Part shown: positions 1 to 7,060 of the stretch, piece by piece
Layout of the letters: each line of letters opens with the position of its first letter
How positions within the stretch are numbered: the first letter of the stretch is position 1
Assembly (NCBI RefSeq): GCF_001261715.1
Contig: NZ_CVRU01000019.1
Span: 1 to 36,895 of the forward strand
Origin: Dysgonomonas sp. HGC4
GTDB taxonomy: Bacteria > Bacteroidota > Bacteroidia > Bacteroidales > Dysgonomonadaceae
Length of the DNA stretch: 36,895 nucleotides
Reading direction: 5' to 3'
The notes under the pieces: generated by a model
Seen by the model: only the letters and a program-made list of their open reading frames with translations
What the model was told of the DNA's origin: nothing
Database searches by the model: none
Translations under genes and position numbers: made by a program

Positions 1-303
1 ATATTAAGTAATGGTGGTTCTTGGGTGAATGGTACAAATACCTCTGGTAACGATGCGGGTACGAACAGTATAGCTTCAGGATGGAGAAATAGTATTAATA
101 ATTATAGCTACTTCTTGCCCGCTTCAGGGAACCGCGTCAACGGCACGGGTACGTTGTACGACGTGGGTACGGTCGGGAGCTATTGGTCGTCGTCGCCGGA
201 TGGTTTGTTCTGTTATTACTTGTCCTTCGACAGTAGTGTCGTGTACCCAGATAGCAGCTACTACCGTGCCTACGGTTTCACTATCCGTTGTATCGAGTAC
301 TAA
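1..303 (+). CDS. C-terminal end of a FISUMP-like secreted or surface protein (partial)
   Basis: The reading frame is already open at base 1 and ends at TAA 301-303, so only about the last 100 residues are present. The tail has the pattern of the Fibrobacter succinogenes major paralogous domain (FISUMP, TIGR02145) common in Bacteroidota surface proteins: a Gly/Asn/Ser-rich segment, a YWSSSP block, then a final YGFTIRCIEY-type end. The family is carbohydrate- or surface-associated with no defined enzymatic role. Family assignment rests on the tail pattern only; N-terminal signal and upstream domains are outside the window. It probably belongs to the host chromosome flanking the mobile region. 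Confidence 0.6.
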   Translation: MLSNGGSWVNGTNTSGNDAGTNSIASGWRNSINNYSYFLPASGNRVNGTGTLYDVGTVGSYWSSSPDGLFCYYLSFDSSVVYPDSSYYRAYGFTIRCIEY

Positions 304-409
304 TTGGATTGAAAGTTAAATGAAGTGATTAATTTCTTCTGTGCTTTTAAAGCACGGAGGAGTAGTAAAATAATTCAAAAGGTGTAATTTTTATTTTTGT
401 TTCGTTTTT

Positions 410-458
410 ATACCCTAAGAGGTGTATTTGTTTACTACATTAGCACCTCAAAGGGTAT
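410..458. promoter_or_regulatory. Inverted-repeat operator of the hipBA locus
   Basis: ATACCCT-AA-GAGGTG (410-424) is mirrored by CACCTC-AA-AGGGTAT (444-458) across 19 bases, ending 4 bases before the hipB ATG at 463. Thirteen of the 15 positions in each arm pair exactly; only the AA spacer does not. Known HipB proteins bind dyads of this general kind (TATCC/GGATA in E. coli) and repress their own operon, so this is most simply the HipB operator overlapping the promoter. Binding is inferred. Confidence 0.6.
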
Positions 459-462
459 ATTT

Positions 463-684
463 ATGGAAAATTTTTCATTATCAGCATATGTTAAGCAAAT
501 GCGAAAACAATATGACTTAATTCAAGTAGATCTCTCCGAAAAAGTAGGGGTAGGGCTTCGCTTTGTTCGTGAATTGGAACAAGGTAAACAAACTTTACGA
601 ATGGATAAAGTCAATCAGGTATGAAATCTATTTGGGGCAGAACTTACACCTGCTCCAATGGATAGAAGTAAATTAAAACTATGA
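463..684 (+). pseudogene. hipB: HipB-like HTH antitoxin, interrupted by a stop codon
   Basis: From ATG 463 the frame encodes an Xre/HipB-type helix-turn-helix protein of 73 codons (key stretch LSEKVGVGLRFVRELEQGK). An in-frame TGA at 622-624 stops it after 53 residues. Beyond that TGA the same frame continues with the expected family tail (LFGAELTPAPMDRSKLKL) to a TGA at 682-684, which overlaps the hipA ATG at 681 in an ATGA junction. A single base change therefore explains the lesion. HipB antitoxins bind HipA and repress the operon. The first 53 residues contain the HTH, so residual DNA binding is conceivable. Confidence 0.75.
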
Positions 685-977
685 AACGAGCTGAAATATT
701 TATGTATAATAAGTTGGCTGGAATGCTAATCGAAGATGAAAACGGCTTTACTTTTCAGTATGATTCCGATTATCTGAATTCTGAATAAAGAGTAAACCCA
801 AACGTTCGGATTTTGAAACAGCTTTTTCCAAATCGGGTTTGGATAAAAAAGTGGGAGAAAATATTTTTCTTAAACTTGAGAGGGTTGTTCCTATATGGTT
901 TATGGTTGGAGTTTATTGATAGGTCATTTTTGAGTGAGGATGTAAAAGGGCTCTATAAGGGGGCTTATTCGAGATAG
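681..977 (+). pseudogene. hipA: HipA-like kinase toxin remnant with internal deletion
   Basis: Only the two ends of a HipA gene survive. Bases 681-788 encode 35 residues of the N-terminal HipA domain (KRAEIFMYNKLAGMLIEDENG), then TAA. Bases 791-977 encode a HipA-type C-terminal tail (SDFETAFSKSGLDKKVGENIF), which shifts frame near 895 and ends with FIDRSFLSEDVKGLYKGAYSR. The whole kinase core, including the ATP-binding and catalytic residues, is missing, so the toxin cannot work. HipA kinases phosphorylate glutamyl-tRNA synthetase or other targets. The C-terminal assignment is from my memory of the family. Confidence 0.65.
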
Positions 978-1041
978 GGTATGATTTACACTGACATTAA
1001 TTATTTAACTATTTTAGTTTTTATATTATACCCCGAGGAAT

Positions 1042-1469
1042 ATGCAAAATATTTTGCCTGAAGAGGAATTCAAGATAATATAACCCTTCTTAAGATGGAT
1101 AAGAGGTAAGAGATGGTTCGTTAAATATATTGACGACGTCTTACTTTCAAATTTTAATAATTACTACAAACTTTTTTTTGATGGGTTCTATATTTTTATA
1201 TTTGAAAAACAATGGAAAATAAAATATCAAGCATTCCTCTCAGACTTCAATAAGGACTTAATAAATGCGTATAAACAAATACAACTATCTTATAACGAAA
1301 TTATCAAATATCTAGAAATTCACAAAAAAGAAAAAGATGATTATTATCGTATACGATCTCTAATTCTTCAAAATGATATAGAAAAGGCAGCTTTTTTATA
1401 TTTCTCAATAGAACCTCATATAATGGAATATATAGAGTTAATAGTAATGGGCAATACATAAGCTATTGA
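1042..1469 (+). pseudogene. Decayed D12-class (Dam-type) adenine DNA methyltransferase
   Basis: From ATG 1042 the frame reads MQNILPEEEFKII, then an in-frame TAA at 1081-1083 where a Lys codon (AAA) is expected, then PFLRWIRGKRWFVKYIDD. This matches the KPFLRWAGGK start of Dam-family enzymes. The middle (AFLSDFNKDLINAYKQI) corresponds to the acidic SAM-binding motif region. The FxGxG-type SAM loop is corrupted to KLFFDGF. At a T6 run (1392-1397) the frame shifts; the other frame continues with the family sequence LNRTSYNGIYRVNSNGQY and ends at TGA 1467-1469. The C-terminal half with the DPPY motif is absent. Nonsense, motif loss, frameshift and truncation together make it inactive. Confidence 0.75.
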
Positions 1470-1540
1470 TTCACTGTAAATATGCGGTTTTTAATGTTTG
1501 GATGTCTATATTTCCTGTTGAATTTTTAGCTTTTTTCTGA

Positions 1541-2137
1541 TCATAATTCGTCATTTAAGACTTCAAACAGACAATTGCACCATCCTATCGGATTTAAATA
1601 ACGCGTACCTTTTCTGATTTCGTAATGCAAGTGATTACCTGTTGCGACTCCTGTATCACCAACACAAGCAACCTGTTGAGTAATACTTACTCGATCACTC
1701 GTATTTACCCATATCCGACTTAAATGTGCGTAAAATGAACGAAAGCCTCCAGCGTGCAGAATCTCTATATAATTCCCATACCCCGAATCATAACCTTTGC
1801 CGATAACCATTCCGTTACCGGTTGCATATACAGGAACACCTTTGGGTTGTGGAATATCAATTCCTGTATGAAAATTCAGGTCTCTATAAATCGGATGTTT
1901 ACGCATTCCAAAACCTGATGAAATATGTTGTGGTTTCTTAATCGGGAATATTACAGGATAATCGCATAACTCGCCAATGGTCAGTTGCAAAGAATCAGCT
2001 ATCTGCCAAAACTCAGTGATGGAATAAACCGGCTTTGTACACTTTTCTATCTGTGATTTTCTGATCGGAGAATCACTTGGCTGTCCCGATACAGATAAAT
2101 GCAGCAAAGCGATAAATAGAATCGTTATGTATTTCAT
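1541..2137 (-). CDS. M23-family metallopeptidase of the tra operon (peptidoglycan hydrolase)
   Basis: A 198-residue secreted protein: signal peptide at residues 1-18 (MKYITILFIALLHLSVSGQ) and a C-terminal LytM/M23 domain with the zinc-binding HxxxD (HTGIDI, about residue 90) and HxH (HLHYE, about residue 170) motifs plus the GxGxYG-like loop GYGNYIEI. M23 enzymes cut peptide cross-links in peptidoglycan. At the distal end of the tra operon its likely role is local wall opening for the mating channel, taking the place of the lysozyme often found here in Bacteroides elements. All catalytic residues look present. The gene lies 171 bases after traQ and is preceded by a strong hairpin. Confidence 0.85.
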   Translation of the reverse strand: MKYITILFIALLHLSVSGQPSDSPIRKSQIEKCTKPVYSITEFWQIADSLQLTIGELCDYPVIFPIKKPQHISSGFGMRKHPIYRDLNFHTGIDIPQPKGVPVYATGNGMVIGKGYDSGYGNYIEILHAGGFRSFYAHLSRIWVNTSDRVSITQQVACVGDTGVATGNHLHYEIRKGTRYLNPIGWCNCLFEVLNDEL

Positions 2138-2153
2138 GGTCTAGTTTCAGATA

Positions 2154-2189
2154 GGATAAACGCCCCAAGAAATCTTCGGGCGTTTATCC
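2154..2189. promoter_or_regulatory. Strong 12-bp stem-loop between traQ and the M23 gene
   Basis: GGATAAACGCCC (2154-2165) pairs perfectly with GGGCGTTTATCC (2178-2189). The 12-base loop can itself pair AAGA with TCTT, giving a hairpin of about 36 bases. It lies 17 bases upstream of the M23 gene start on the minus strand. No long T-run follows on either strand, so it is not a classical intrinsic terminator. It could be an RNA-processing, stability or translation-control element for the last operon gene; this is inference. Confidence 0.6.
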
Positions 2190-2308
2190 GGTTATTTAGC
2201 TATTTAATTTTCTCTTCCCACGGTTCCACGTCTGTAGGAACAGTTACATAGACATAAATCATATTTATCCAACTAACTATGTATGAGATTATCATCATCG
2301 TATCATGG

Positions 2309-2764
2309 TTACTCTATATTAGTAGGTGATTCTTCTTCGTCATCCCTGTCATTTTGGAAAGAAAATGTCTTTTGCACTACCTGACCGAAACTATCTTCGA
2401 TATACACATCTATCACTTGTTGGTCGGTACAGTGCGAAGTGTAATACATCTGGAACGTTTCTTTTTCCAATGGGTATAAATCGTTTGGTAGGAGTACAGT
2501 TCCGTTATCAAGTTGTAATTGACCTTTGCCGTCCACTTGAAAATAGCGAATGTAAAATCGTGTGTCCTGATAGCTTCCTTCCTTTACAATTTGTGCCCGG
2601 ATTTCCGCCACCTCTCCCTGAACGATTTTTTTCTGAACTGGCATACAAACCAGATCAAATGCGTAAATCTTATGAATATCGATATCGCTACTACAGGCTA
2701 AGACCAGTAGCATTATCGCCACCAGCCATGCTGTTATTCCGAAAAAACTCTTTATTCTTCTCAT
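2309..2764 (-). CDS. traQ: TraQ-type conjugative lipoprotein (DUF3872)
   Basis: About 150 residues beginning MRRIKSFFGITAW, with a hydrophobic segment and a lipobox-like LVLACSS, so it is probably an outer-membrane or periplasmic lipoprotein. An upstream ATG at 2794 is possible but gives an unusually long n-region. The body matches DUF3872 of Bacteroides conjugative transposons: MPVQKKIVQGEVAEIRAQI, DTRFYIRYFQVDGKGQL, and a C-terminal DQQVIDVYIEDSFGQ. The family is found with TraO and TraP in tra operons and its exact role is unknown. Here it follows traO, but traP is absent and a broken yciI gene lies between them. Confidence 0.85.
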   Translation of the reverse strand: MRRIKSFFGITAWLVAIMLLVLACSSDIDIHKIYAFDLVCMPVQKKIVQGEVAEIRAQIVKEGSYQDTRFYIRYFQVDGKGQLQLDNGTVLLPNDLYPLEKETFQMYYTSHCTDQQVIDVYIEDSFGQVVQKTFSFQNDRDDEEESPTNIE

Positions 2765-2810
2765 ATTTTTTAGAGGATTAATACCTTTGTTCATCTAAAA
2801 ACCAAAGGCT

Positions 2811-3094
2811 ATGTTTATAATTATATTGACCTTTTAAAAGAAAATAACCGAAGTAGAAAACATATGGAAGCTCATAGAGCATATTTGGAAACAAACTACA
2901 AATCGGGTAGCTTTATCGCCTCGGGCAGACAAGAACCCCGTATCGGAGGAATCATATTGTGCCGAGCATCCGATAAGGACAAAGTGCATGAATTAATACA
3001 ATCAGACCCATTCTATATTCACGCAGTAGCTAAATACAATACTATTCAGTTTGAGCTTACCAAATATGTTTCCGGCTTCGAAAAATTTCTTTAG
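2811..3094 (+). pseudogene. YciI-family protein, broken N-terminus
   Basis: From ATG 2811 the frame reads MFIIILTF, then TAA (2835-2837), then KKITEVE, and loses frame in the A-run at about 2855-2858, where one missing A would restore EKHMEAHRAYLE. From there the second frame is intact to TAA 3092-3094 (RIGGIILCRASDKDKVHELI, SDPFYIHAVAKY). YciI-like proteins are about 95-100 residues, and the beta-strand carrying the start of the fold is what is damaged. A 76-residue product from an internal ATG at 2864 is possible but would lack the first strand. The gene is on the strand opposite the tra operon, and its stop overlaps the traO stop by 4 bases. Confidence 0.7.
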
Positions 3095-3684
3095 TTGATT
3101 ATAAATTTGATTCCTACGCCGAACTGTGTATGAAAATGTCCTGTAGAGTTGCCCCAGAGGATGCGCTCACGCCCTGTCAGGAGCAGCACAACACGATCGG
3201 TCAAGTACGTTTCAATCTCCAATGTGATAGCTCCGCCATAGATAAAAGCATCCTTATGTTGGAGCGTAGAGCCATCGTACAGGGTCTTTTCTCCCCAATT
3301 CGATGTTTCATACCCCACAAGGGCAGAACCACCCAACGAGAGGAAAACGGTCTTGGACGGGTCGGTCAAAAAGTTGTAATAGTAGCCGCCCTCAGCTGTA
3401 AATTGTGCTATCGGCAGGCGTGTTTCCCTATATGGATAATAGCGTTCCATATACTCCGTACCAAGCACCCATTTATTGCCATTCTTTGCATAAGTCGCCA
3501 TTGCTACACCAAAATAATATCCCGCTTCATTATCGTTCTTGGATGAATAAATTCCATCTACCATGCCACCTGTTAGTTGTATGCCTCGCATACCCGACAG
3601 TGAACGTTGAGCGTATGCTCCGCCCGAAAAGGCGAAGCACAGCACAAGCGTTATTGACAATATTATTCTATTCATAATTTTCAT
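3091..3684 (-). CDS. traO: Conjugal transfer protein TraO
   Basis: A 197-residue protein with an N-terminal signal peptide (MNRIILSITLVLCFAFSGGAYA) and a Gly/aromatic-rich body of alternating strands ending GVGIKFIIN, typical of a small outer-membrane beta-barrel. Sequence style (SGMRGIQLTGGMVDG near the start, YTKNGN-like loops, GGSALVGYE) and position directly after traN match TraO of CTnDOT-type elements. It presumably forms part of the outer-membrane end of the mating channel. ATG 3675 is an alternative start that fits the signal peptide better. The gene lies 32 bases after the traN stop, suggesting cotranscription. Confidence 0.85.
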   Translation of the reverse strand: MKIMNRIILSITLVLCFAFSGGAYAQRSLSGMRGIQLTGGMVDGIYSSKNDNEAGYYFGVAMATYAKNGNKWVLGTEYMERYYPYRETRLPIAQFTAEGGYYYNFLTDPSKTVFLSLGGSALVGYETSNWGEKTLYDGSTLQHKDAFIYGGAITLEIETYLTDRVVLLLTGRERILWGNSTGHFHTQFGVGIKFIIN

Positions 3685-3716
3685 CGTTTATGCGTTAATA
3701 AAAATGTCTGCGACTT

Positions 3717-4694
3717 TTACTTCACTTTTAGTTCGTTAATAACCTTTGCCCGAACCAAATCAGCATTATCCACAGTAAACCGCTGATGGCGTCCACTTTC
3801 CTGTTCATTGAGTTCCACAACCAACATTTTATCATCGGGAATCGTAAACTTCGCCAAAGTAAAAATCATGCGTTCTGTTTGTTGTCCACCTATCAGCATC
3901 AAATTATTGTAGGCACGAAGTGGCCAAATCACCTGCTCCTGAATAGCTGTACGTTTAGCTACTTTTTTATCGACAATCTTAAATGTGATAAAGTCCACAT
4001 TGAAAGGTACGTTAGAAGAATTTTTTAGTTGCAAATGAAAATACAATAGTCCGTTATGAGTATAAATACCTTTGAGCGTGTGCTGTATTCCGAAACGCTT
4101 CGAGCCGATATGCTTTATCTCACGGTCGTTATTCTTGTGTATAGACTGCATAATTAATTTGACTAGCAAGGGTGATTCTTGTCCCAATTCCTGCATATAT
4201 ACCGCCAAAGCATTGTTCGGGCGATTGACCGCTTCGCCATCGTGCAAAAAATCTGTCATCTCAACAGATAATTTTACAGGTTCATCCGCATATTTTACAT
4301 TGAAGGTATAATATGCACCATCTTCTGTAATGACAGATAAGTTACTCTCCCTACTGAAATCTCGCAAAGCAGCCTTCACTCTCAATACGTTGTCCGTGCC
4401 ATCGGCTTTTGCTGCGAGAAGATCTGCCGACCCTAAATCGACATAGCGAATCGCTGAAGGGAATATTACATGAACGGTTTTATTGAAAGTAACCTCCAGA
4501 GCATAAGGTGGTATCATTCTATCGAAGGTCAATGGACGGGTAAAACTCTCGTAATAGTCACCCGTTGTCGGCTTGGTATGTACCACAATGGTATCTTGGG
4601 GTATTTCTTGTGCATGGACTATAAATACACTTACAGCAAGCATTAGTATAAAAAAGATTCGTTTCATATTCGTGATTTTAAATTTGTTAAACAT
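3717..4694 (-). CDS. traN: Conjugative transposon protein TraN (VirB9-like)
   Basis: 325 residues; the likely mature start is set by a second ATG at 4667 (MKRIFFILMLAVSVFIVHAQ), which gives a clean signal peptide, while ATG 4694 adds 9 residues. The body contains TFNKTVHVIFPSAIRYVDLGS, a TraN/VirB9-type N-terminal beta domain, and a C-terminal region with KRFGIQHTLKGIYTHNGLLYFHLQL and FTIPDDKMLVVELNEQ. TraN is the periplasmic/outer-membrane core partner of TraM (VirB10-like) in Bacteroides type IV secretion. Length and order after traM agree with the family. A conserved hairpin leader element lies immediately upstream, so this gene may have its own expression control within the operon. Confidence 0.9.
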   Translation of the reverse strand: MFNKFKITNMKRIFFILMLAVSVFIVHAQEIPQDTIVVHTKPTTGDYYESFTRPLTFDRMIPPYALEVTFNKTVHVIFPSAIRYVDLGSADLLAAKADGTDNVLRVKAALRDFSRESNLSVITEDGAYYTFNVKYADEPVKLSVEMTDFLHDGEAVNRPNNALAVYMQELGQESPLLVKLIMQSIHKNNDREIKHIGSKRFGIQHTLKGIYTHNGLLYFHLQLKNSSNVPFNVDFITFKIVDKKVAKRTAIQEQVIWPLRAYNNLMLIGGQQTERMIFTLAKFTIPDDKMLVVELNEQESGRHQRFTVDNADLVRAKVINELKVK

Positions 4695-4725
4695 TAATTT
4701 TTTAGTGGGGGTCGCAGACCCATTT
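4690..4725 (-). promoter_or_regulatory. Hairpin/ACTAAAAAAT leader element, copy 1 (upstream of traN)
   Basis: On the minus strand GGGTC, a 3-base TGC loop and GACCC are followed by CCCACTAAAAAATTAATG, whose ATG is the upstream traN start. The same arrangement occurs before traE, topB and the DUF1896 gene. The stem is at 4709-4721. The conserved tail after the hairpin, rather than a T-run, suggests a leader or processing element rather than a terminator. Confidence 0.6.
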
Positions 4726-4734
4726 ATTATTCTG

Positions 4735-6117
4735 TTACTCTAATTTTGGTAACAGAAGTAATTTATAGTTTGCTTTGAGGGTAACTTTGACCACACTCAT
4801 CTTTTTACTGATATATTGCGAAGCTCCCTGTATCAAACCTTTGCCCATATCGGCAGCCAGTTGTGAGCCTGCATTATCCGAAATCATAATGCTTGTGCCT
4901 GCTGATGATGCCAATGTGGAGGCTACCTCTTTGGCTGCTTTTACCTCGTCGTTATTGGGAACAAAAATACCTGATTGACCATCCATATCGTACACTTGCA
5001 GTTCAACCGGAATAATGTTTCCTGCATACTGAATGGAATTGATCATTACCTCCAGACGTTCGCCACCAATACGACAAGCTCCTGTAACCAAGGTATTGGC
5101 AGGGATCAGTATGTTGCCTGTCCGCATTGGCTCTAAAAGACGAAGTTGTATTTCTTTGCCATTGGTCAGGGTCACAGTTTGGTTTACACAAGCACGGATG
5201 CTGTTCTTATCCTGTATTTTTTCATTGCCTGCGGCTGTTAAAAAACTCCTATTTCGGGGCTTGCTGTATGAAGCTATAAATTCATCATTAATCATCGGTG
5301 CAGCCAATAGAGATACAATATTCTGATGCACTTGTTTAACAGGTTGCACCTTGACCTTGTCTACTGTGCGTGTCACACTCGCTTCTTCTACTTGTTGTTC
5401 TCCTTGTTGTGCAGGCATATAGCGTGCTGCCATCTGGTAGGACTTCTCAAGCAAAGCGGTCTGTTCGTCCTCTTCTGTTTTTTTCGCTTCGGTTTCTTCC
5501 TGCTTTCGCTCCAATTCCTGTATACGCTGTTCCATAGCAGACTGCGATTGTCTGCCTGTTTCAGCAGGTTTTTCATACCAATCACCCAATTGCTTGTTGA
5601 TATCCTGATAAGCCGTTGCCGAGGATTGTATAGTACGGGGAGTTGAACTTCGGGGCTGTTCTACTTGCAAAGAAGTATTGTAGGCATTGTCCTTTTGTTC
5701 ATAATTGTTTTGCTCGGTATCGTTGAACATGGATGAGAAATCCTGTAAAGACTTCATTTTCTCTTGTTCCTTTTGTCGCATCGCTTCCCGTTCATAGGCA
5801 TCCCGCTTGCCTTCCACAATACCTTCGTCTTTAGGTACGGGTAGTTCGGCATTGAATCCCGTGAGTCCTATCGCTTGCTCTTTCCCATCATCCGACGGAG
5901 CAAAGATCAGCCATATCGCACCACCGAAGATTAAGAAAAATAGCGGTATGATTAACAACTTCTTTCGCTTTTGTCTCTCCGCCATTGAGAGTTCTTGCTT
6001 TGGTGGTTTCTGAGGTTCTTTCTTCGCTTCCGATTTATTTTCCGGTACAGATGGCTGTTCTTTGGGAATAGTCTCCGTTTGTGGTGGTATTCCTTTATTC
6101 AAATCTTCCTGTTCCAT
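4735..6117 (-). CDS. traM: Conjugative transposon protein TraM (VirB10-like)
   Basis: 460 residues. A Pro/Glu/Lys-rich cytoplasmic N-terminus (1-52) precedes one membrane helix at about 54-73 (LLIIPLFFLIFGGAIWLIF), then a long charged, Gln/Glu-rich coiled-coil linker (about 105-235), then a C-terminal VirB10/TraM domain (RTGNILIPANTLVTGACRIG, IPVELQVYDMDGQSGIFVPN). TraM spans the periplasm and couples the inner-membrane complex to the outer-membrane core with TraN. Its start overlaps the end of traL by one base and traN follows after 40 bases, so translational coupling is likely. Full length with no visible lesion. Confidence 0.92.
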   Translation of the reverse strand: MEQEDLNKGIPPQTETIPKEQPSVPENKSEAKKEPQKPPKQELSMAERQKRKKLLIIPLFFLIFGGAIWLIFAPSDDGKEQAIGLTGFNAELPVPKDEGIVEGKRDAYEREAMRQKEQEKMKSLQDFSSMFNDTEQNNYEQKDNAYNTSLQVEQPRSSTPRTIQSSATAYQDINKQLGDWYEKPAETGRQSQSAMEQRIQELERKQEETEAKKTEEDEQTALLEKSYQMAARYMPAQQGEQQVEEASVTRTVDKVKVQPVKQVHQNIVSLLAAPMINDEFIASYSKPRNRSFLTAAGNEKIQDKNSIRACVNQTVTLTNGKEIQLRLLEPMRTGNILIPANTLVTGACRIGGERLEVMINSIQYAGNIIPVELQVYDMDGQSGIFVPNNDEVKAAKEVASTLASSAGTSIMISDNAGSQLAADMGKGLIQGASQYISKKMSVVKVTLKANYKLLLLPKLE

Positions 6118-6386
6118 TATTCTACTGATTTTAGATTGTTAATACTATCTCGCTGTTGTTCCACTTGTAGCCTCAGTGATTCGATCTGCTCTATCTGCAT
6201 CTTTTCTGCCTTGTTTTTACCGAAATTGTAAATAGAAGAAAAGGTCATATAGATGGAAAGTCCACCAAAAACAAGGAACATCGCTATCACAAGGATAATC
6301 CGTCTGTCAGGGCTCAGACTGCCGAGTATTCCTCGCAGGCCGTTCTCCAACCATTCATTGATGTGTTTCATTATTTTTCGTATCAT
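6117..6386 (-). CDS. traL: Conjugative transposon protein TraL (DUF3989-type)
   Basis: 89 residues with one central membrane helix (IILVIAMFLVFGGLSIYMTFSS, about 29-50) and a C-terminal coiled coil (KMQIEQIESLRLQVEQQRDS). Small size, topology and location between traK and traM match TraL of Bacteroides conjugative transposons. Its role is unknown; it is presumed to be an inner-membrane component. An internal ATG at 6371 (MKHINEWLENGLRG) is a plausible alternative start. The gene follows traK by 12 bases and its stop overlaps the traM start. Confidence 0.85.
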   Translation of the reverse strand: MIRKIMKHINEWLENGLRGILGSLSPDRRIILVIAMFLVFGGLSIYMTFSSIYNFGKNKAEKMQIEQIESLRLQVEQQRDSINNLKSVE

Positions 6387-6398
6387 AGCTTTACCTAC

Positions 6399-7022
6399 CT
6401 ACCTTTCCGATATCCGAATATCCCGATTCTCCACAATCTCGAATTTTTCCATCGTGAAACCATGGGGATTATTGTCAGAGCGTACCGAGTTGATCAGATT
6501 GCAACGGGTAACCAGACTGCGTTCGGTGACGTTACTCTCCCGAATAATCATCTGTTTGGCATATGTTACTGTCTTGTAAGGATAGCTATCGAAATCACAG
6601 GCAATGCTATCTACCTGTACGATTTGATTGATATTTCCCGACACGATTCGGTTGTAGTAGCCTTTTTCTGCCATATCCTGATAGTATTTGAATGCCGATT
6701 TATCGACAAGGAATAATGCCCTGTTTACGTTGCTTTCGATGGCTTTCTTATCCGGTGAGAGGGTGAAAAACAATTCGTGGAAACGCTTGACGTGCTCTCG
6801 TGCTTCCACAGGTCTGTTTTGTGTCATATCTTGGGATAAAGCAAGCATTAAGGACTTGCCACCGTCCAATACATAAATACGCTGGCGTTGTGCTTCGGCA
6901 AAGTTGTACGACGACCATACCGAGTAGCCCGTAATGGCGGCACACATACAGACAAAGACAATACCGAACAAGCGTATCTGCTTGAATGATGTTTCTATAT
7001 TTTTTAATGATTTAAATTCCAT
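6399..7022 (-). CDS. traK: Conjugative transposon protein TraK (VirB8-like)
   Basis: 207 residues starting MEFKSLKNIETSFKQIRLFG, with a single membrane helix at about 18-40 and a periplasmic domain containing SLMLALSQDMTQNRPVEAREHVKRF, DKSAFKYYQDMAEKGYYNRI and YAKQMIIRESNVTERSLVT. The hallmark order is a short cytoplasmic tail, one helix and a periplasmic NTF2-like domain, as in VirB8. VirB8 homologues nucleate assembly of the inner-membrane complex. The gene lies 38 bases after traJ. It appears intact. Confidence 0.92.
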   Translation of the reverse strand: MEFKSLKNIETSFKQIRLFGIVFVCMCAAITGYSVWSSYNFAEAQRQRIYVLDGGKSLMLALSQDMTQNRPVEAREHVKRFHELFFTLSPDKKAIESNVNRALFLVDKSAFKYYQDMAEKGYYNRIVSGNINQIVQVDSIACDFDSYPYKTVTYAKQMIIRESNVTERSLVTRCNLINSVRSDNNPHGFTMEKFEIVENRDIRISER

Positions 7023-7060
7023 ATTTTCTATTTAAAGTGTAAATAATTGTCAGAAGTGAC

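Noticed and set aside
1044-1057. GCAAAATATTTTGC palindrome, similar to the arm of a stem-loop at 15410-15425
   Set aside because: It overlaps the first codons of the broken Dam gene (MQNIL) and is explained by that coding sequence; a possible recombination-site role has no further support.
2326-2781. 151-codon plus-strand frame opposite traQ
   Set aside because: It is the antisense shadow of a well supported DUF3872 gene.
3705-3716. GTCTGCGAC between traN and traO, similar to the hairpin centre of the leader elements
   Set aside because: It lacks the GG/CC outer pairs and the ACTAAAAAATCAA tail.
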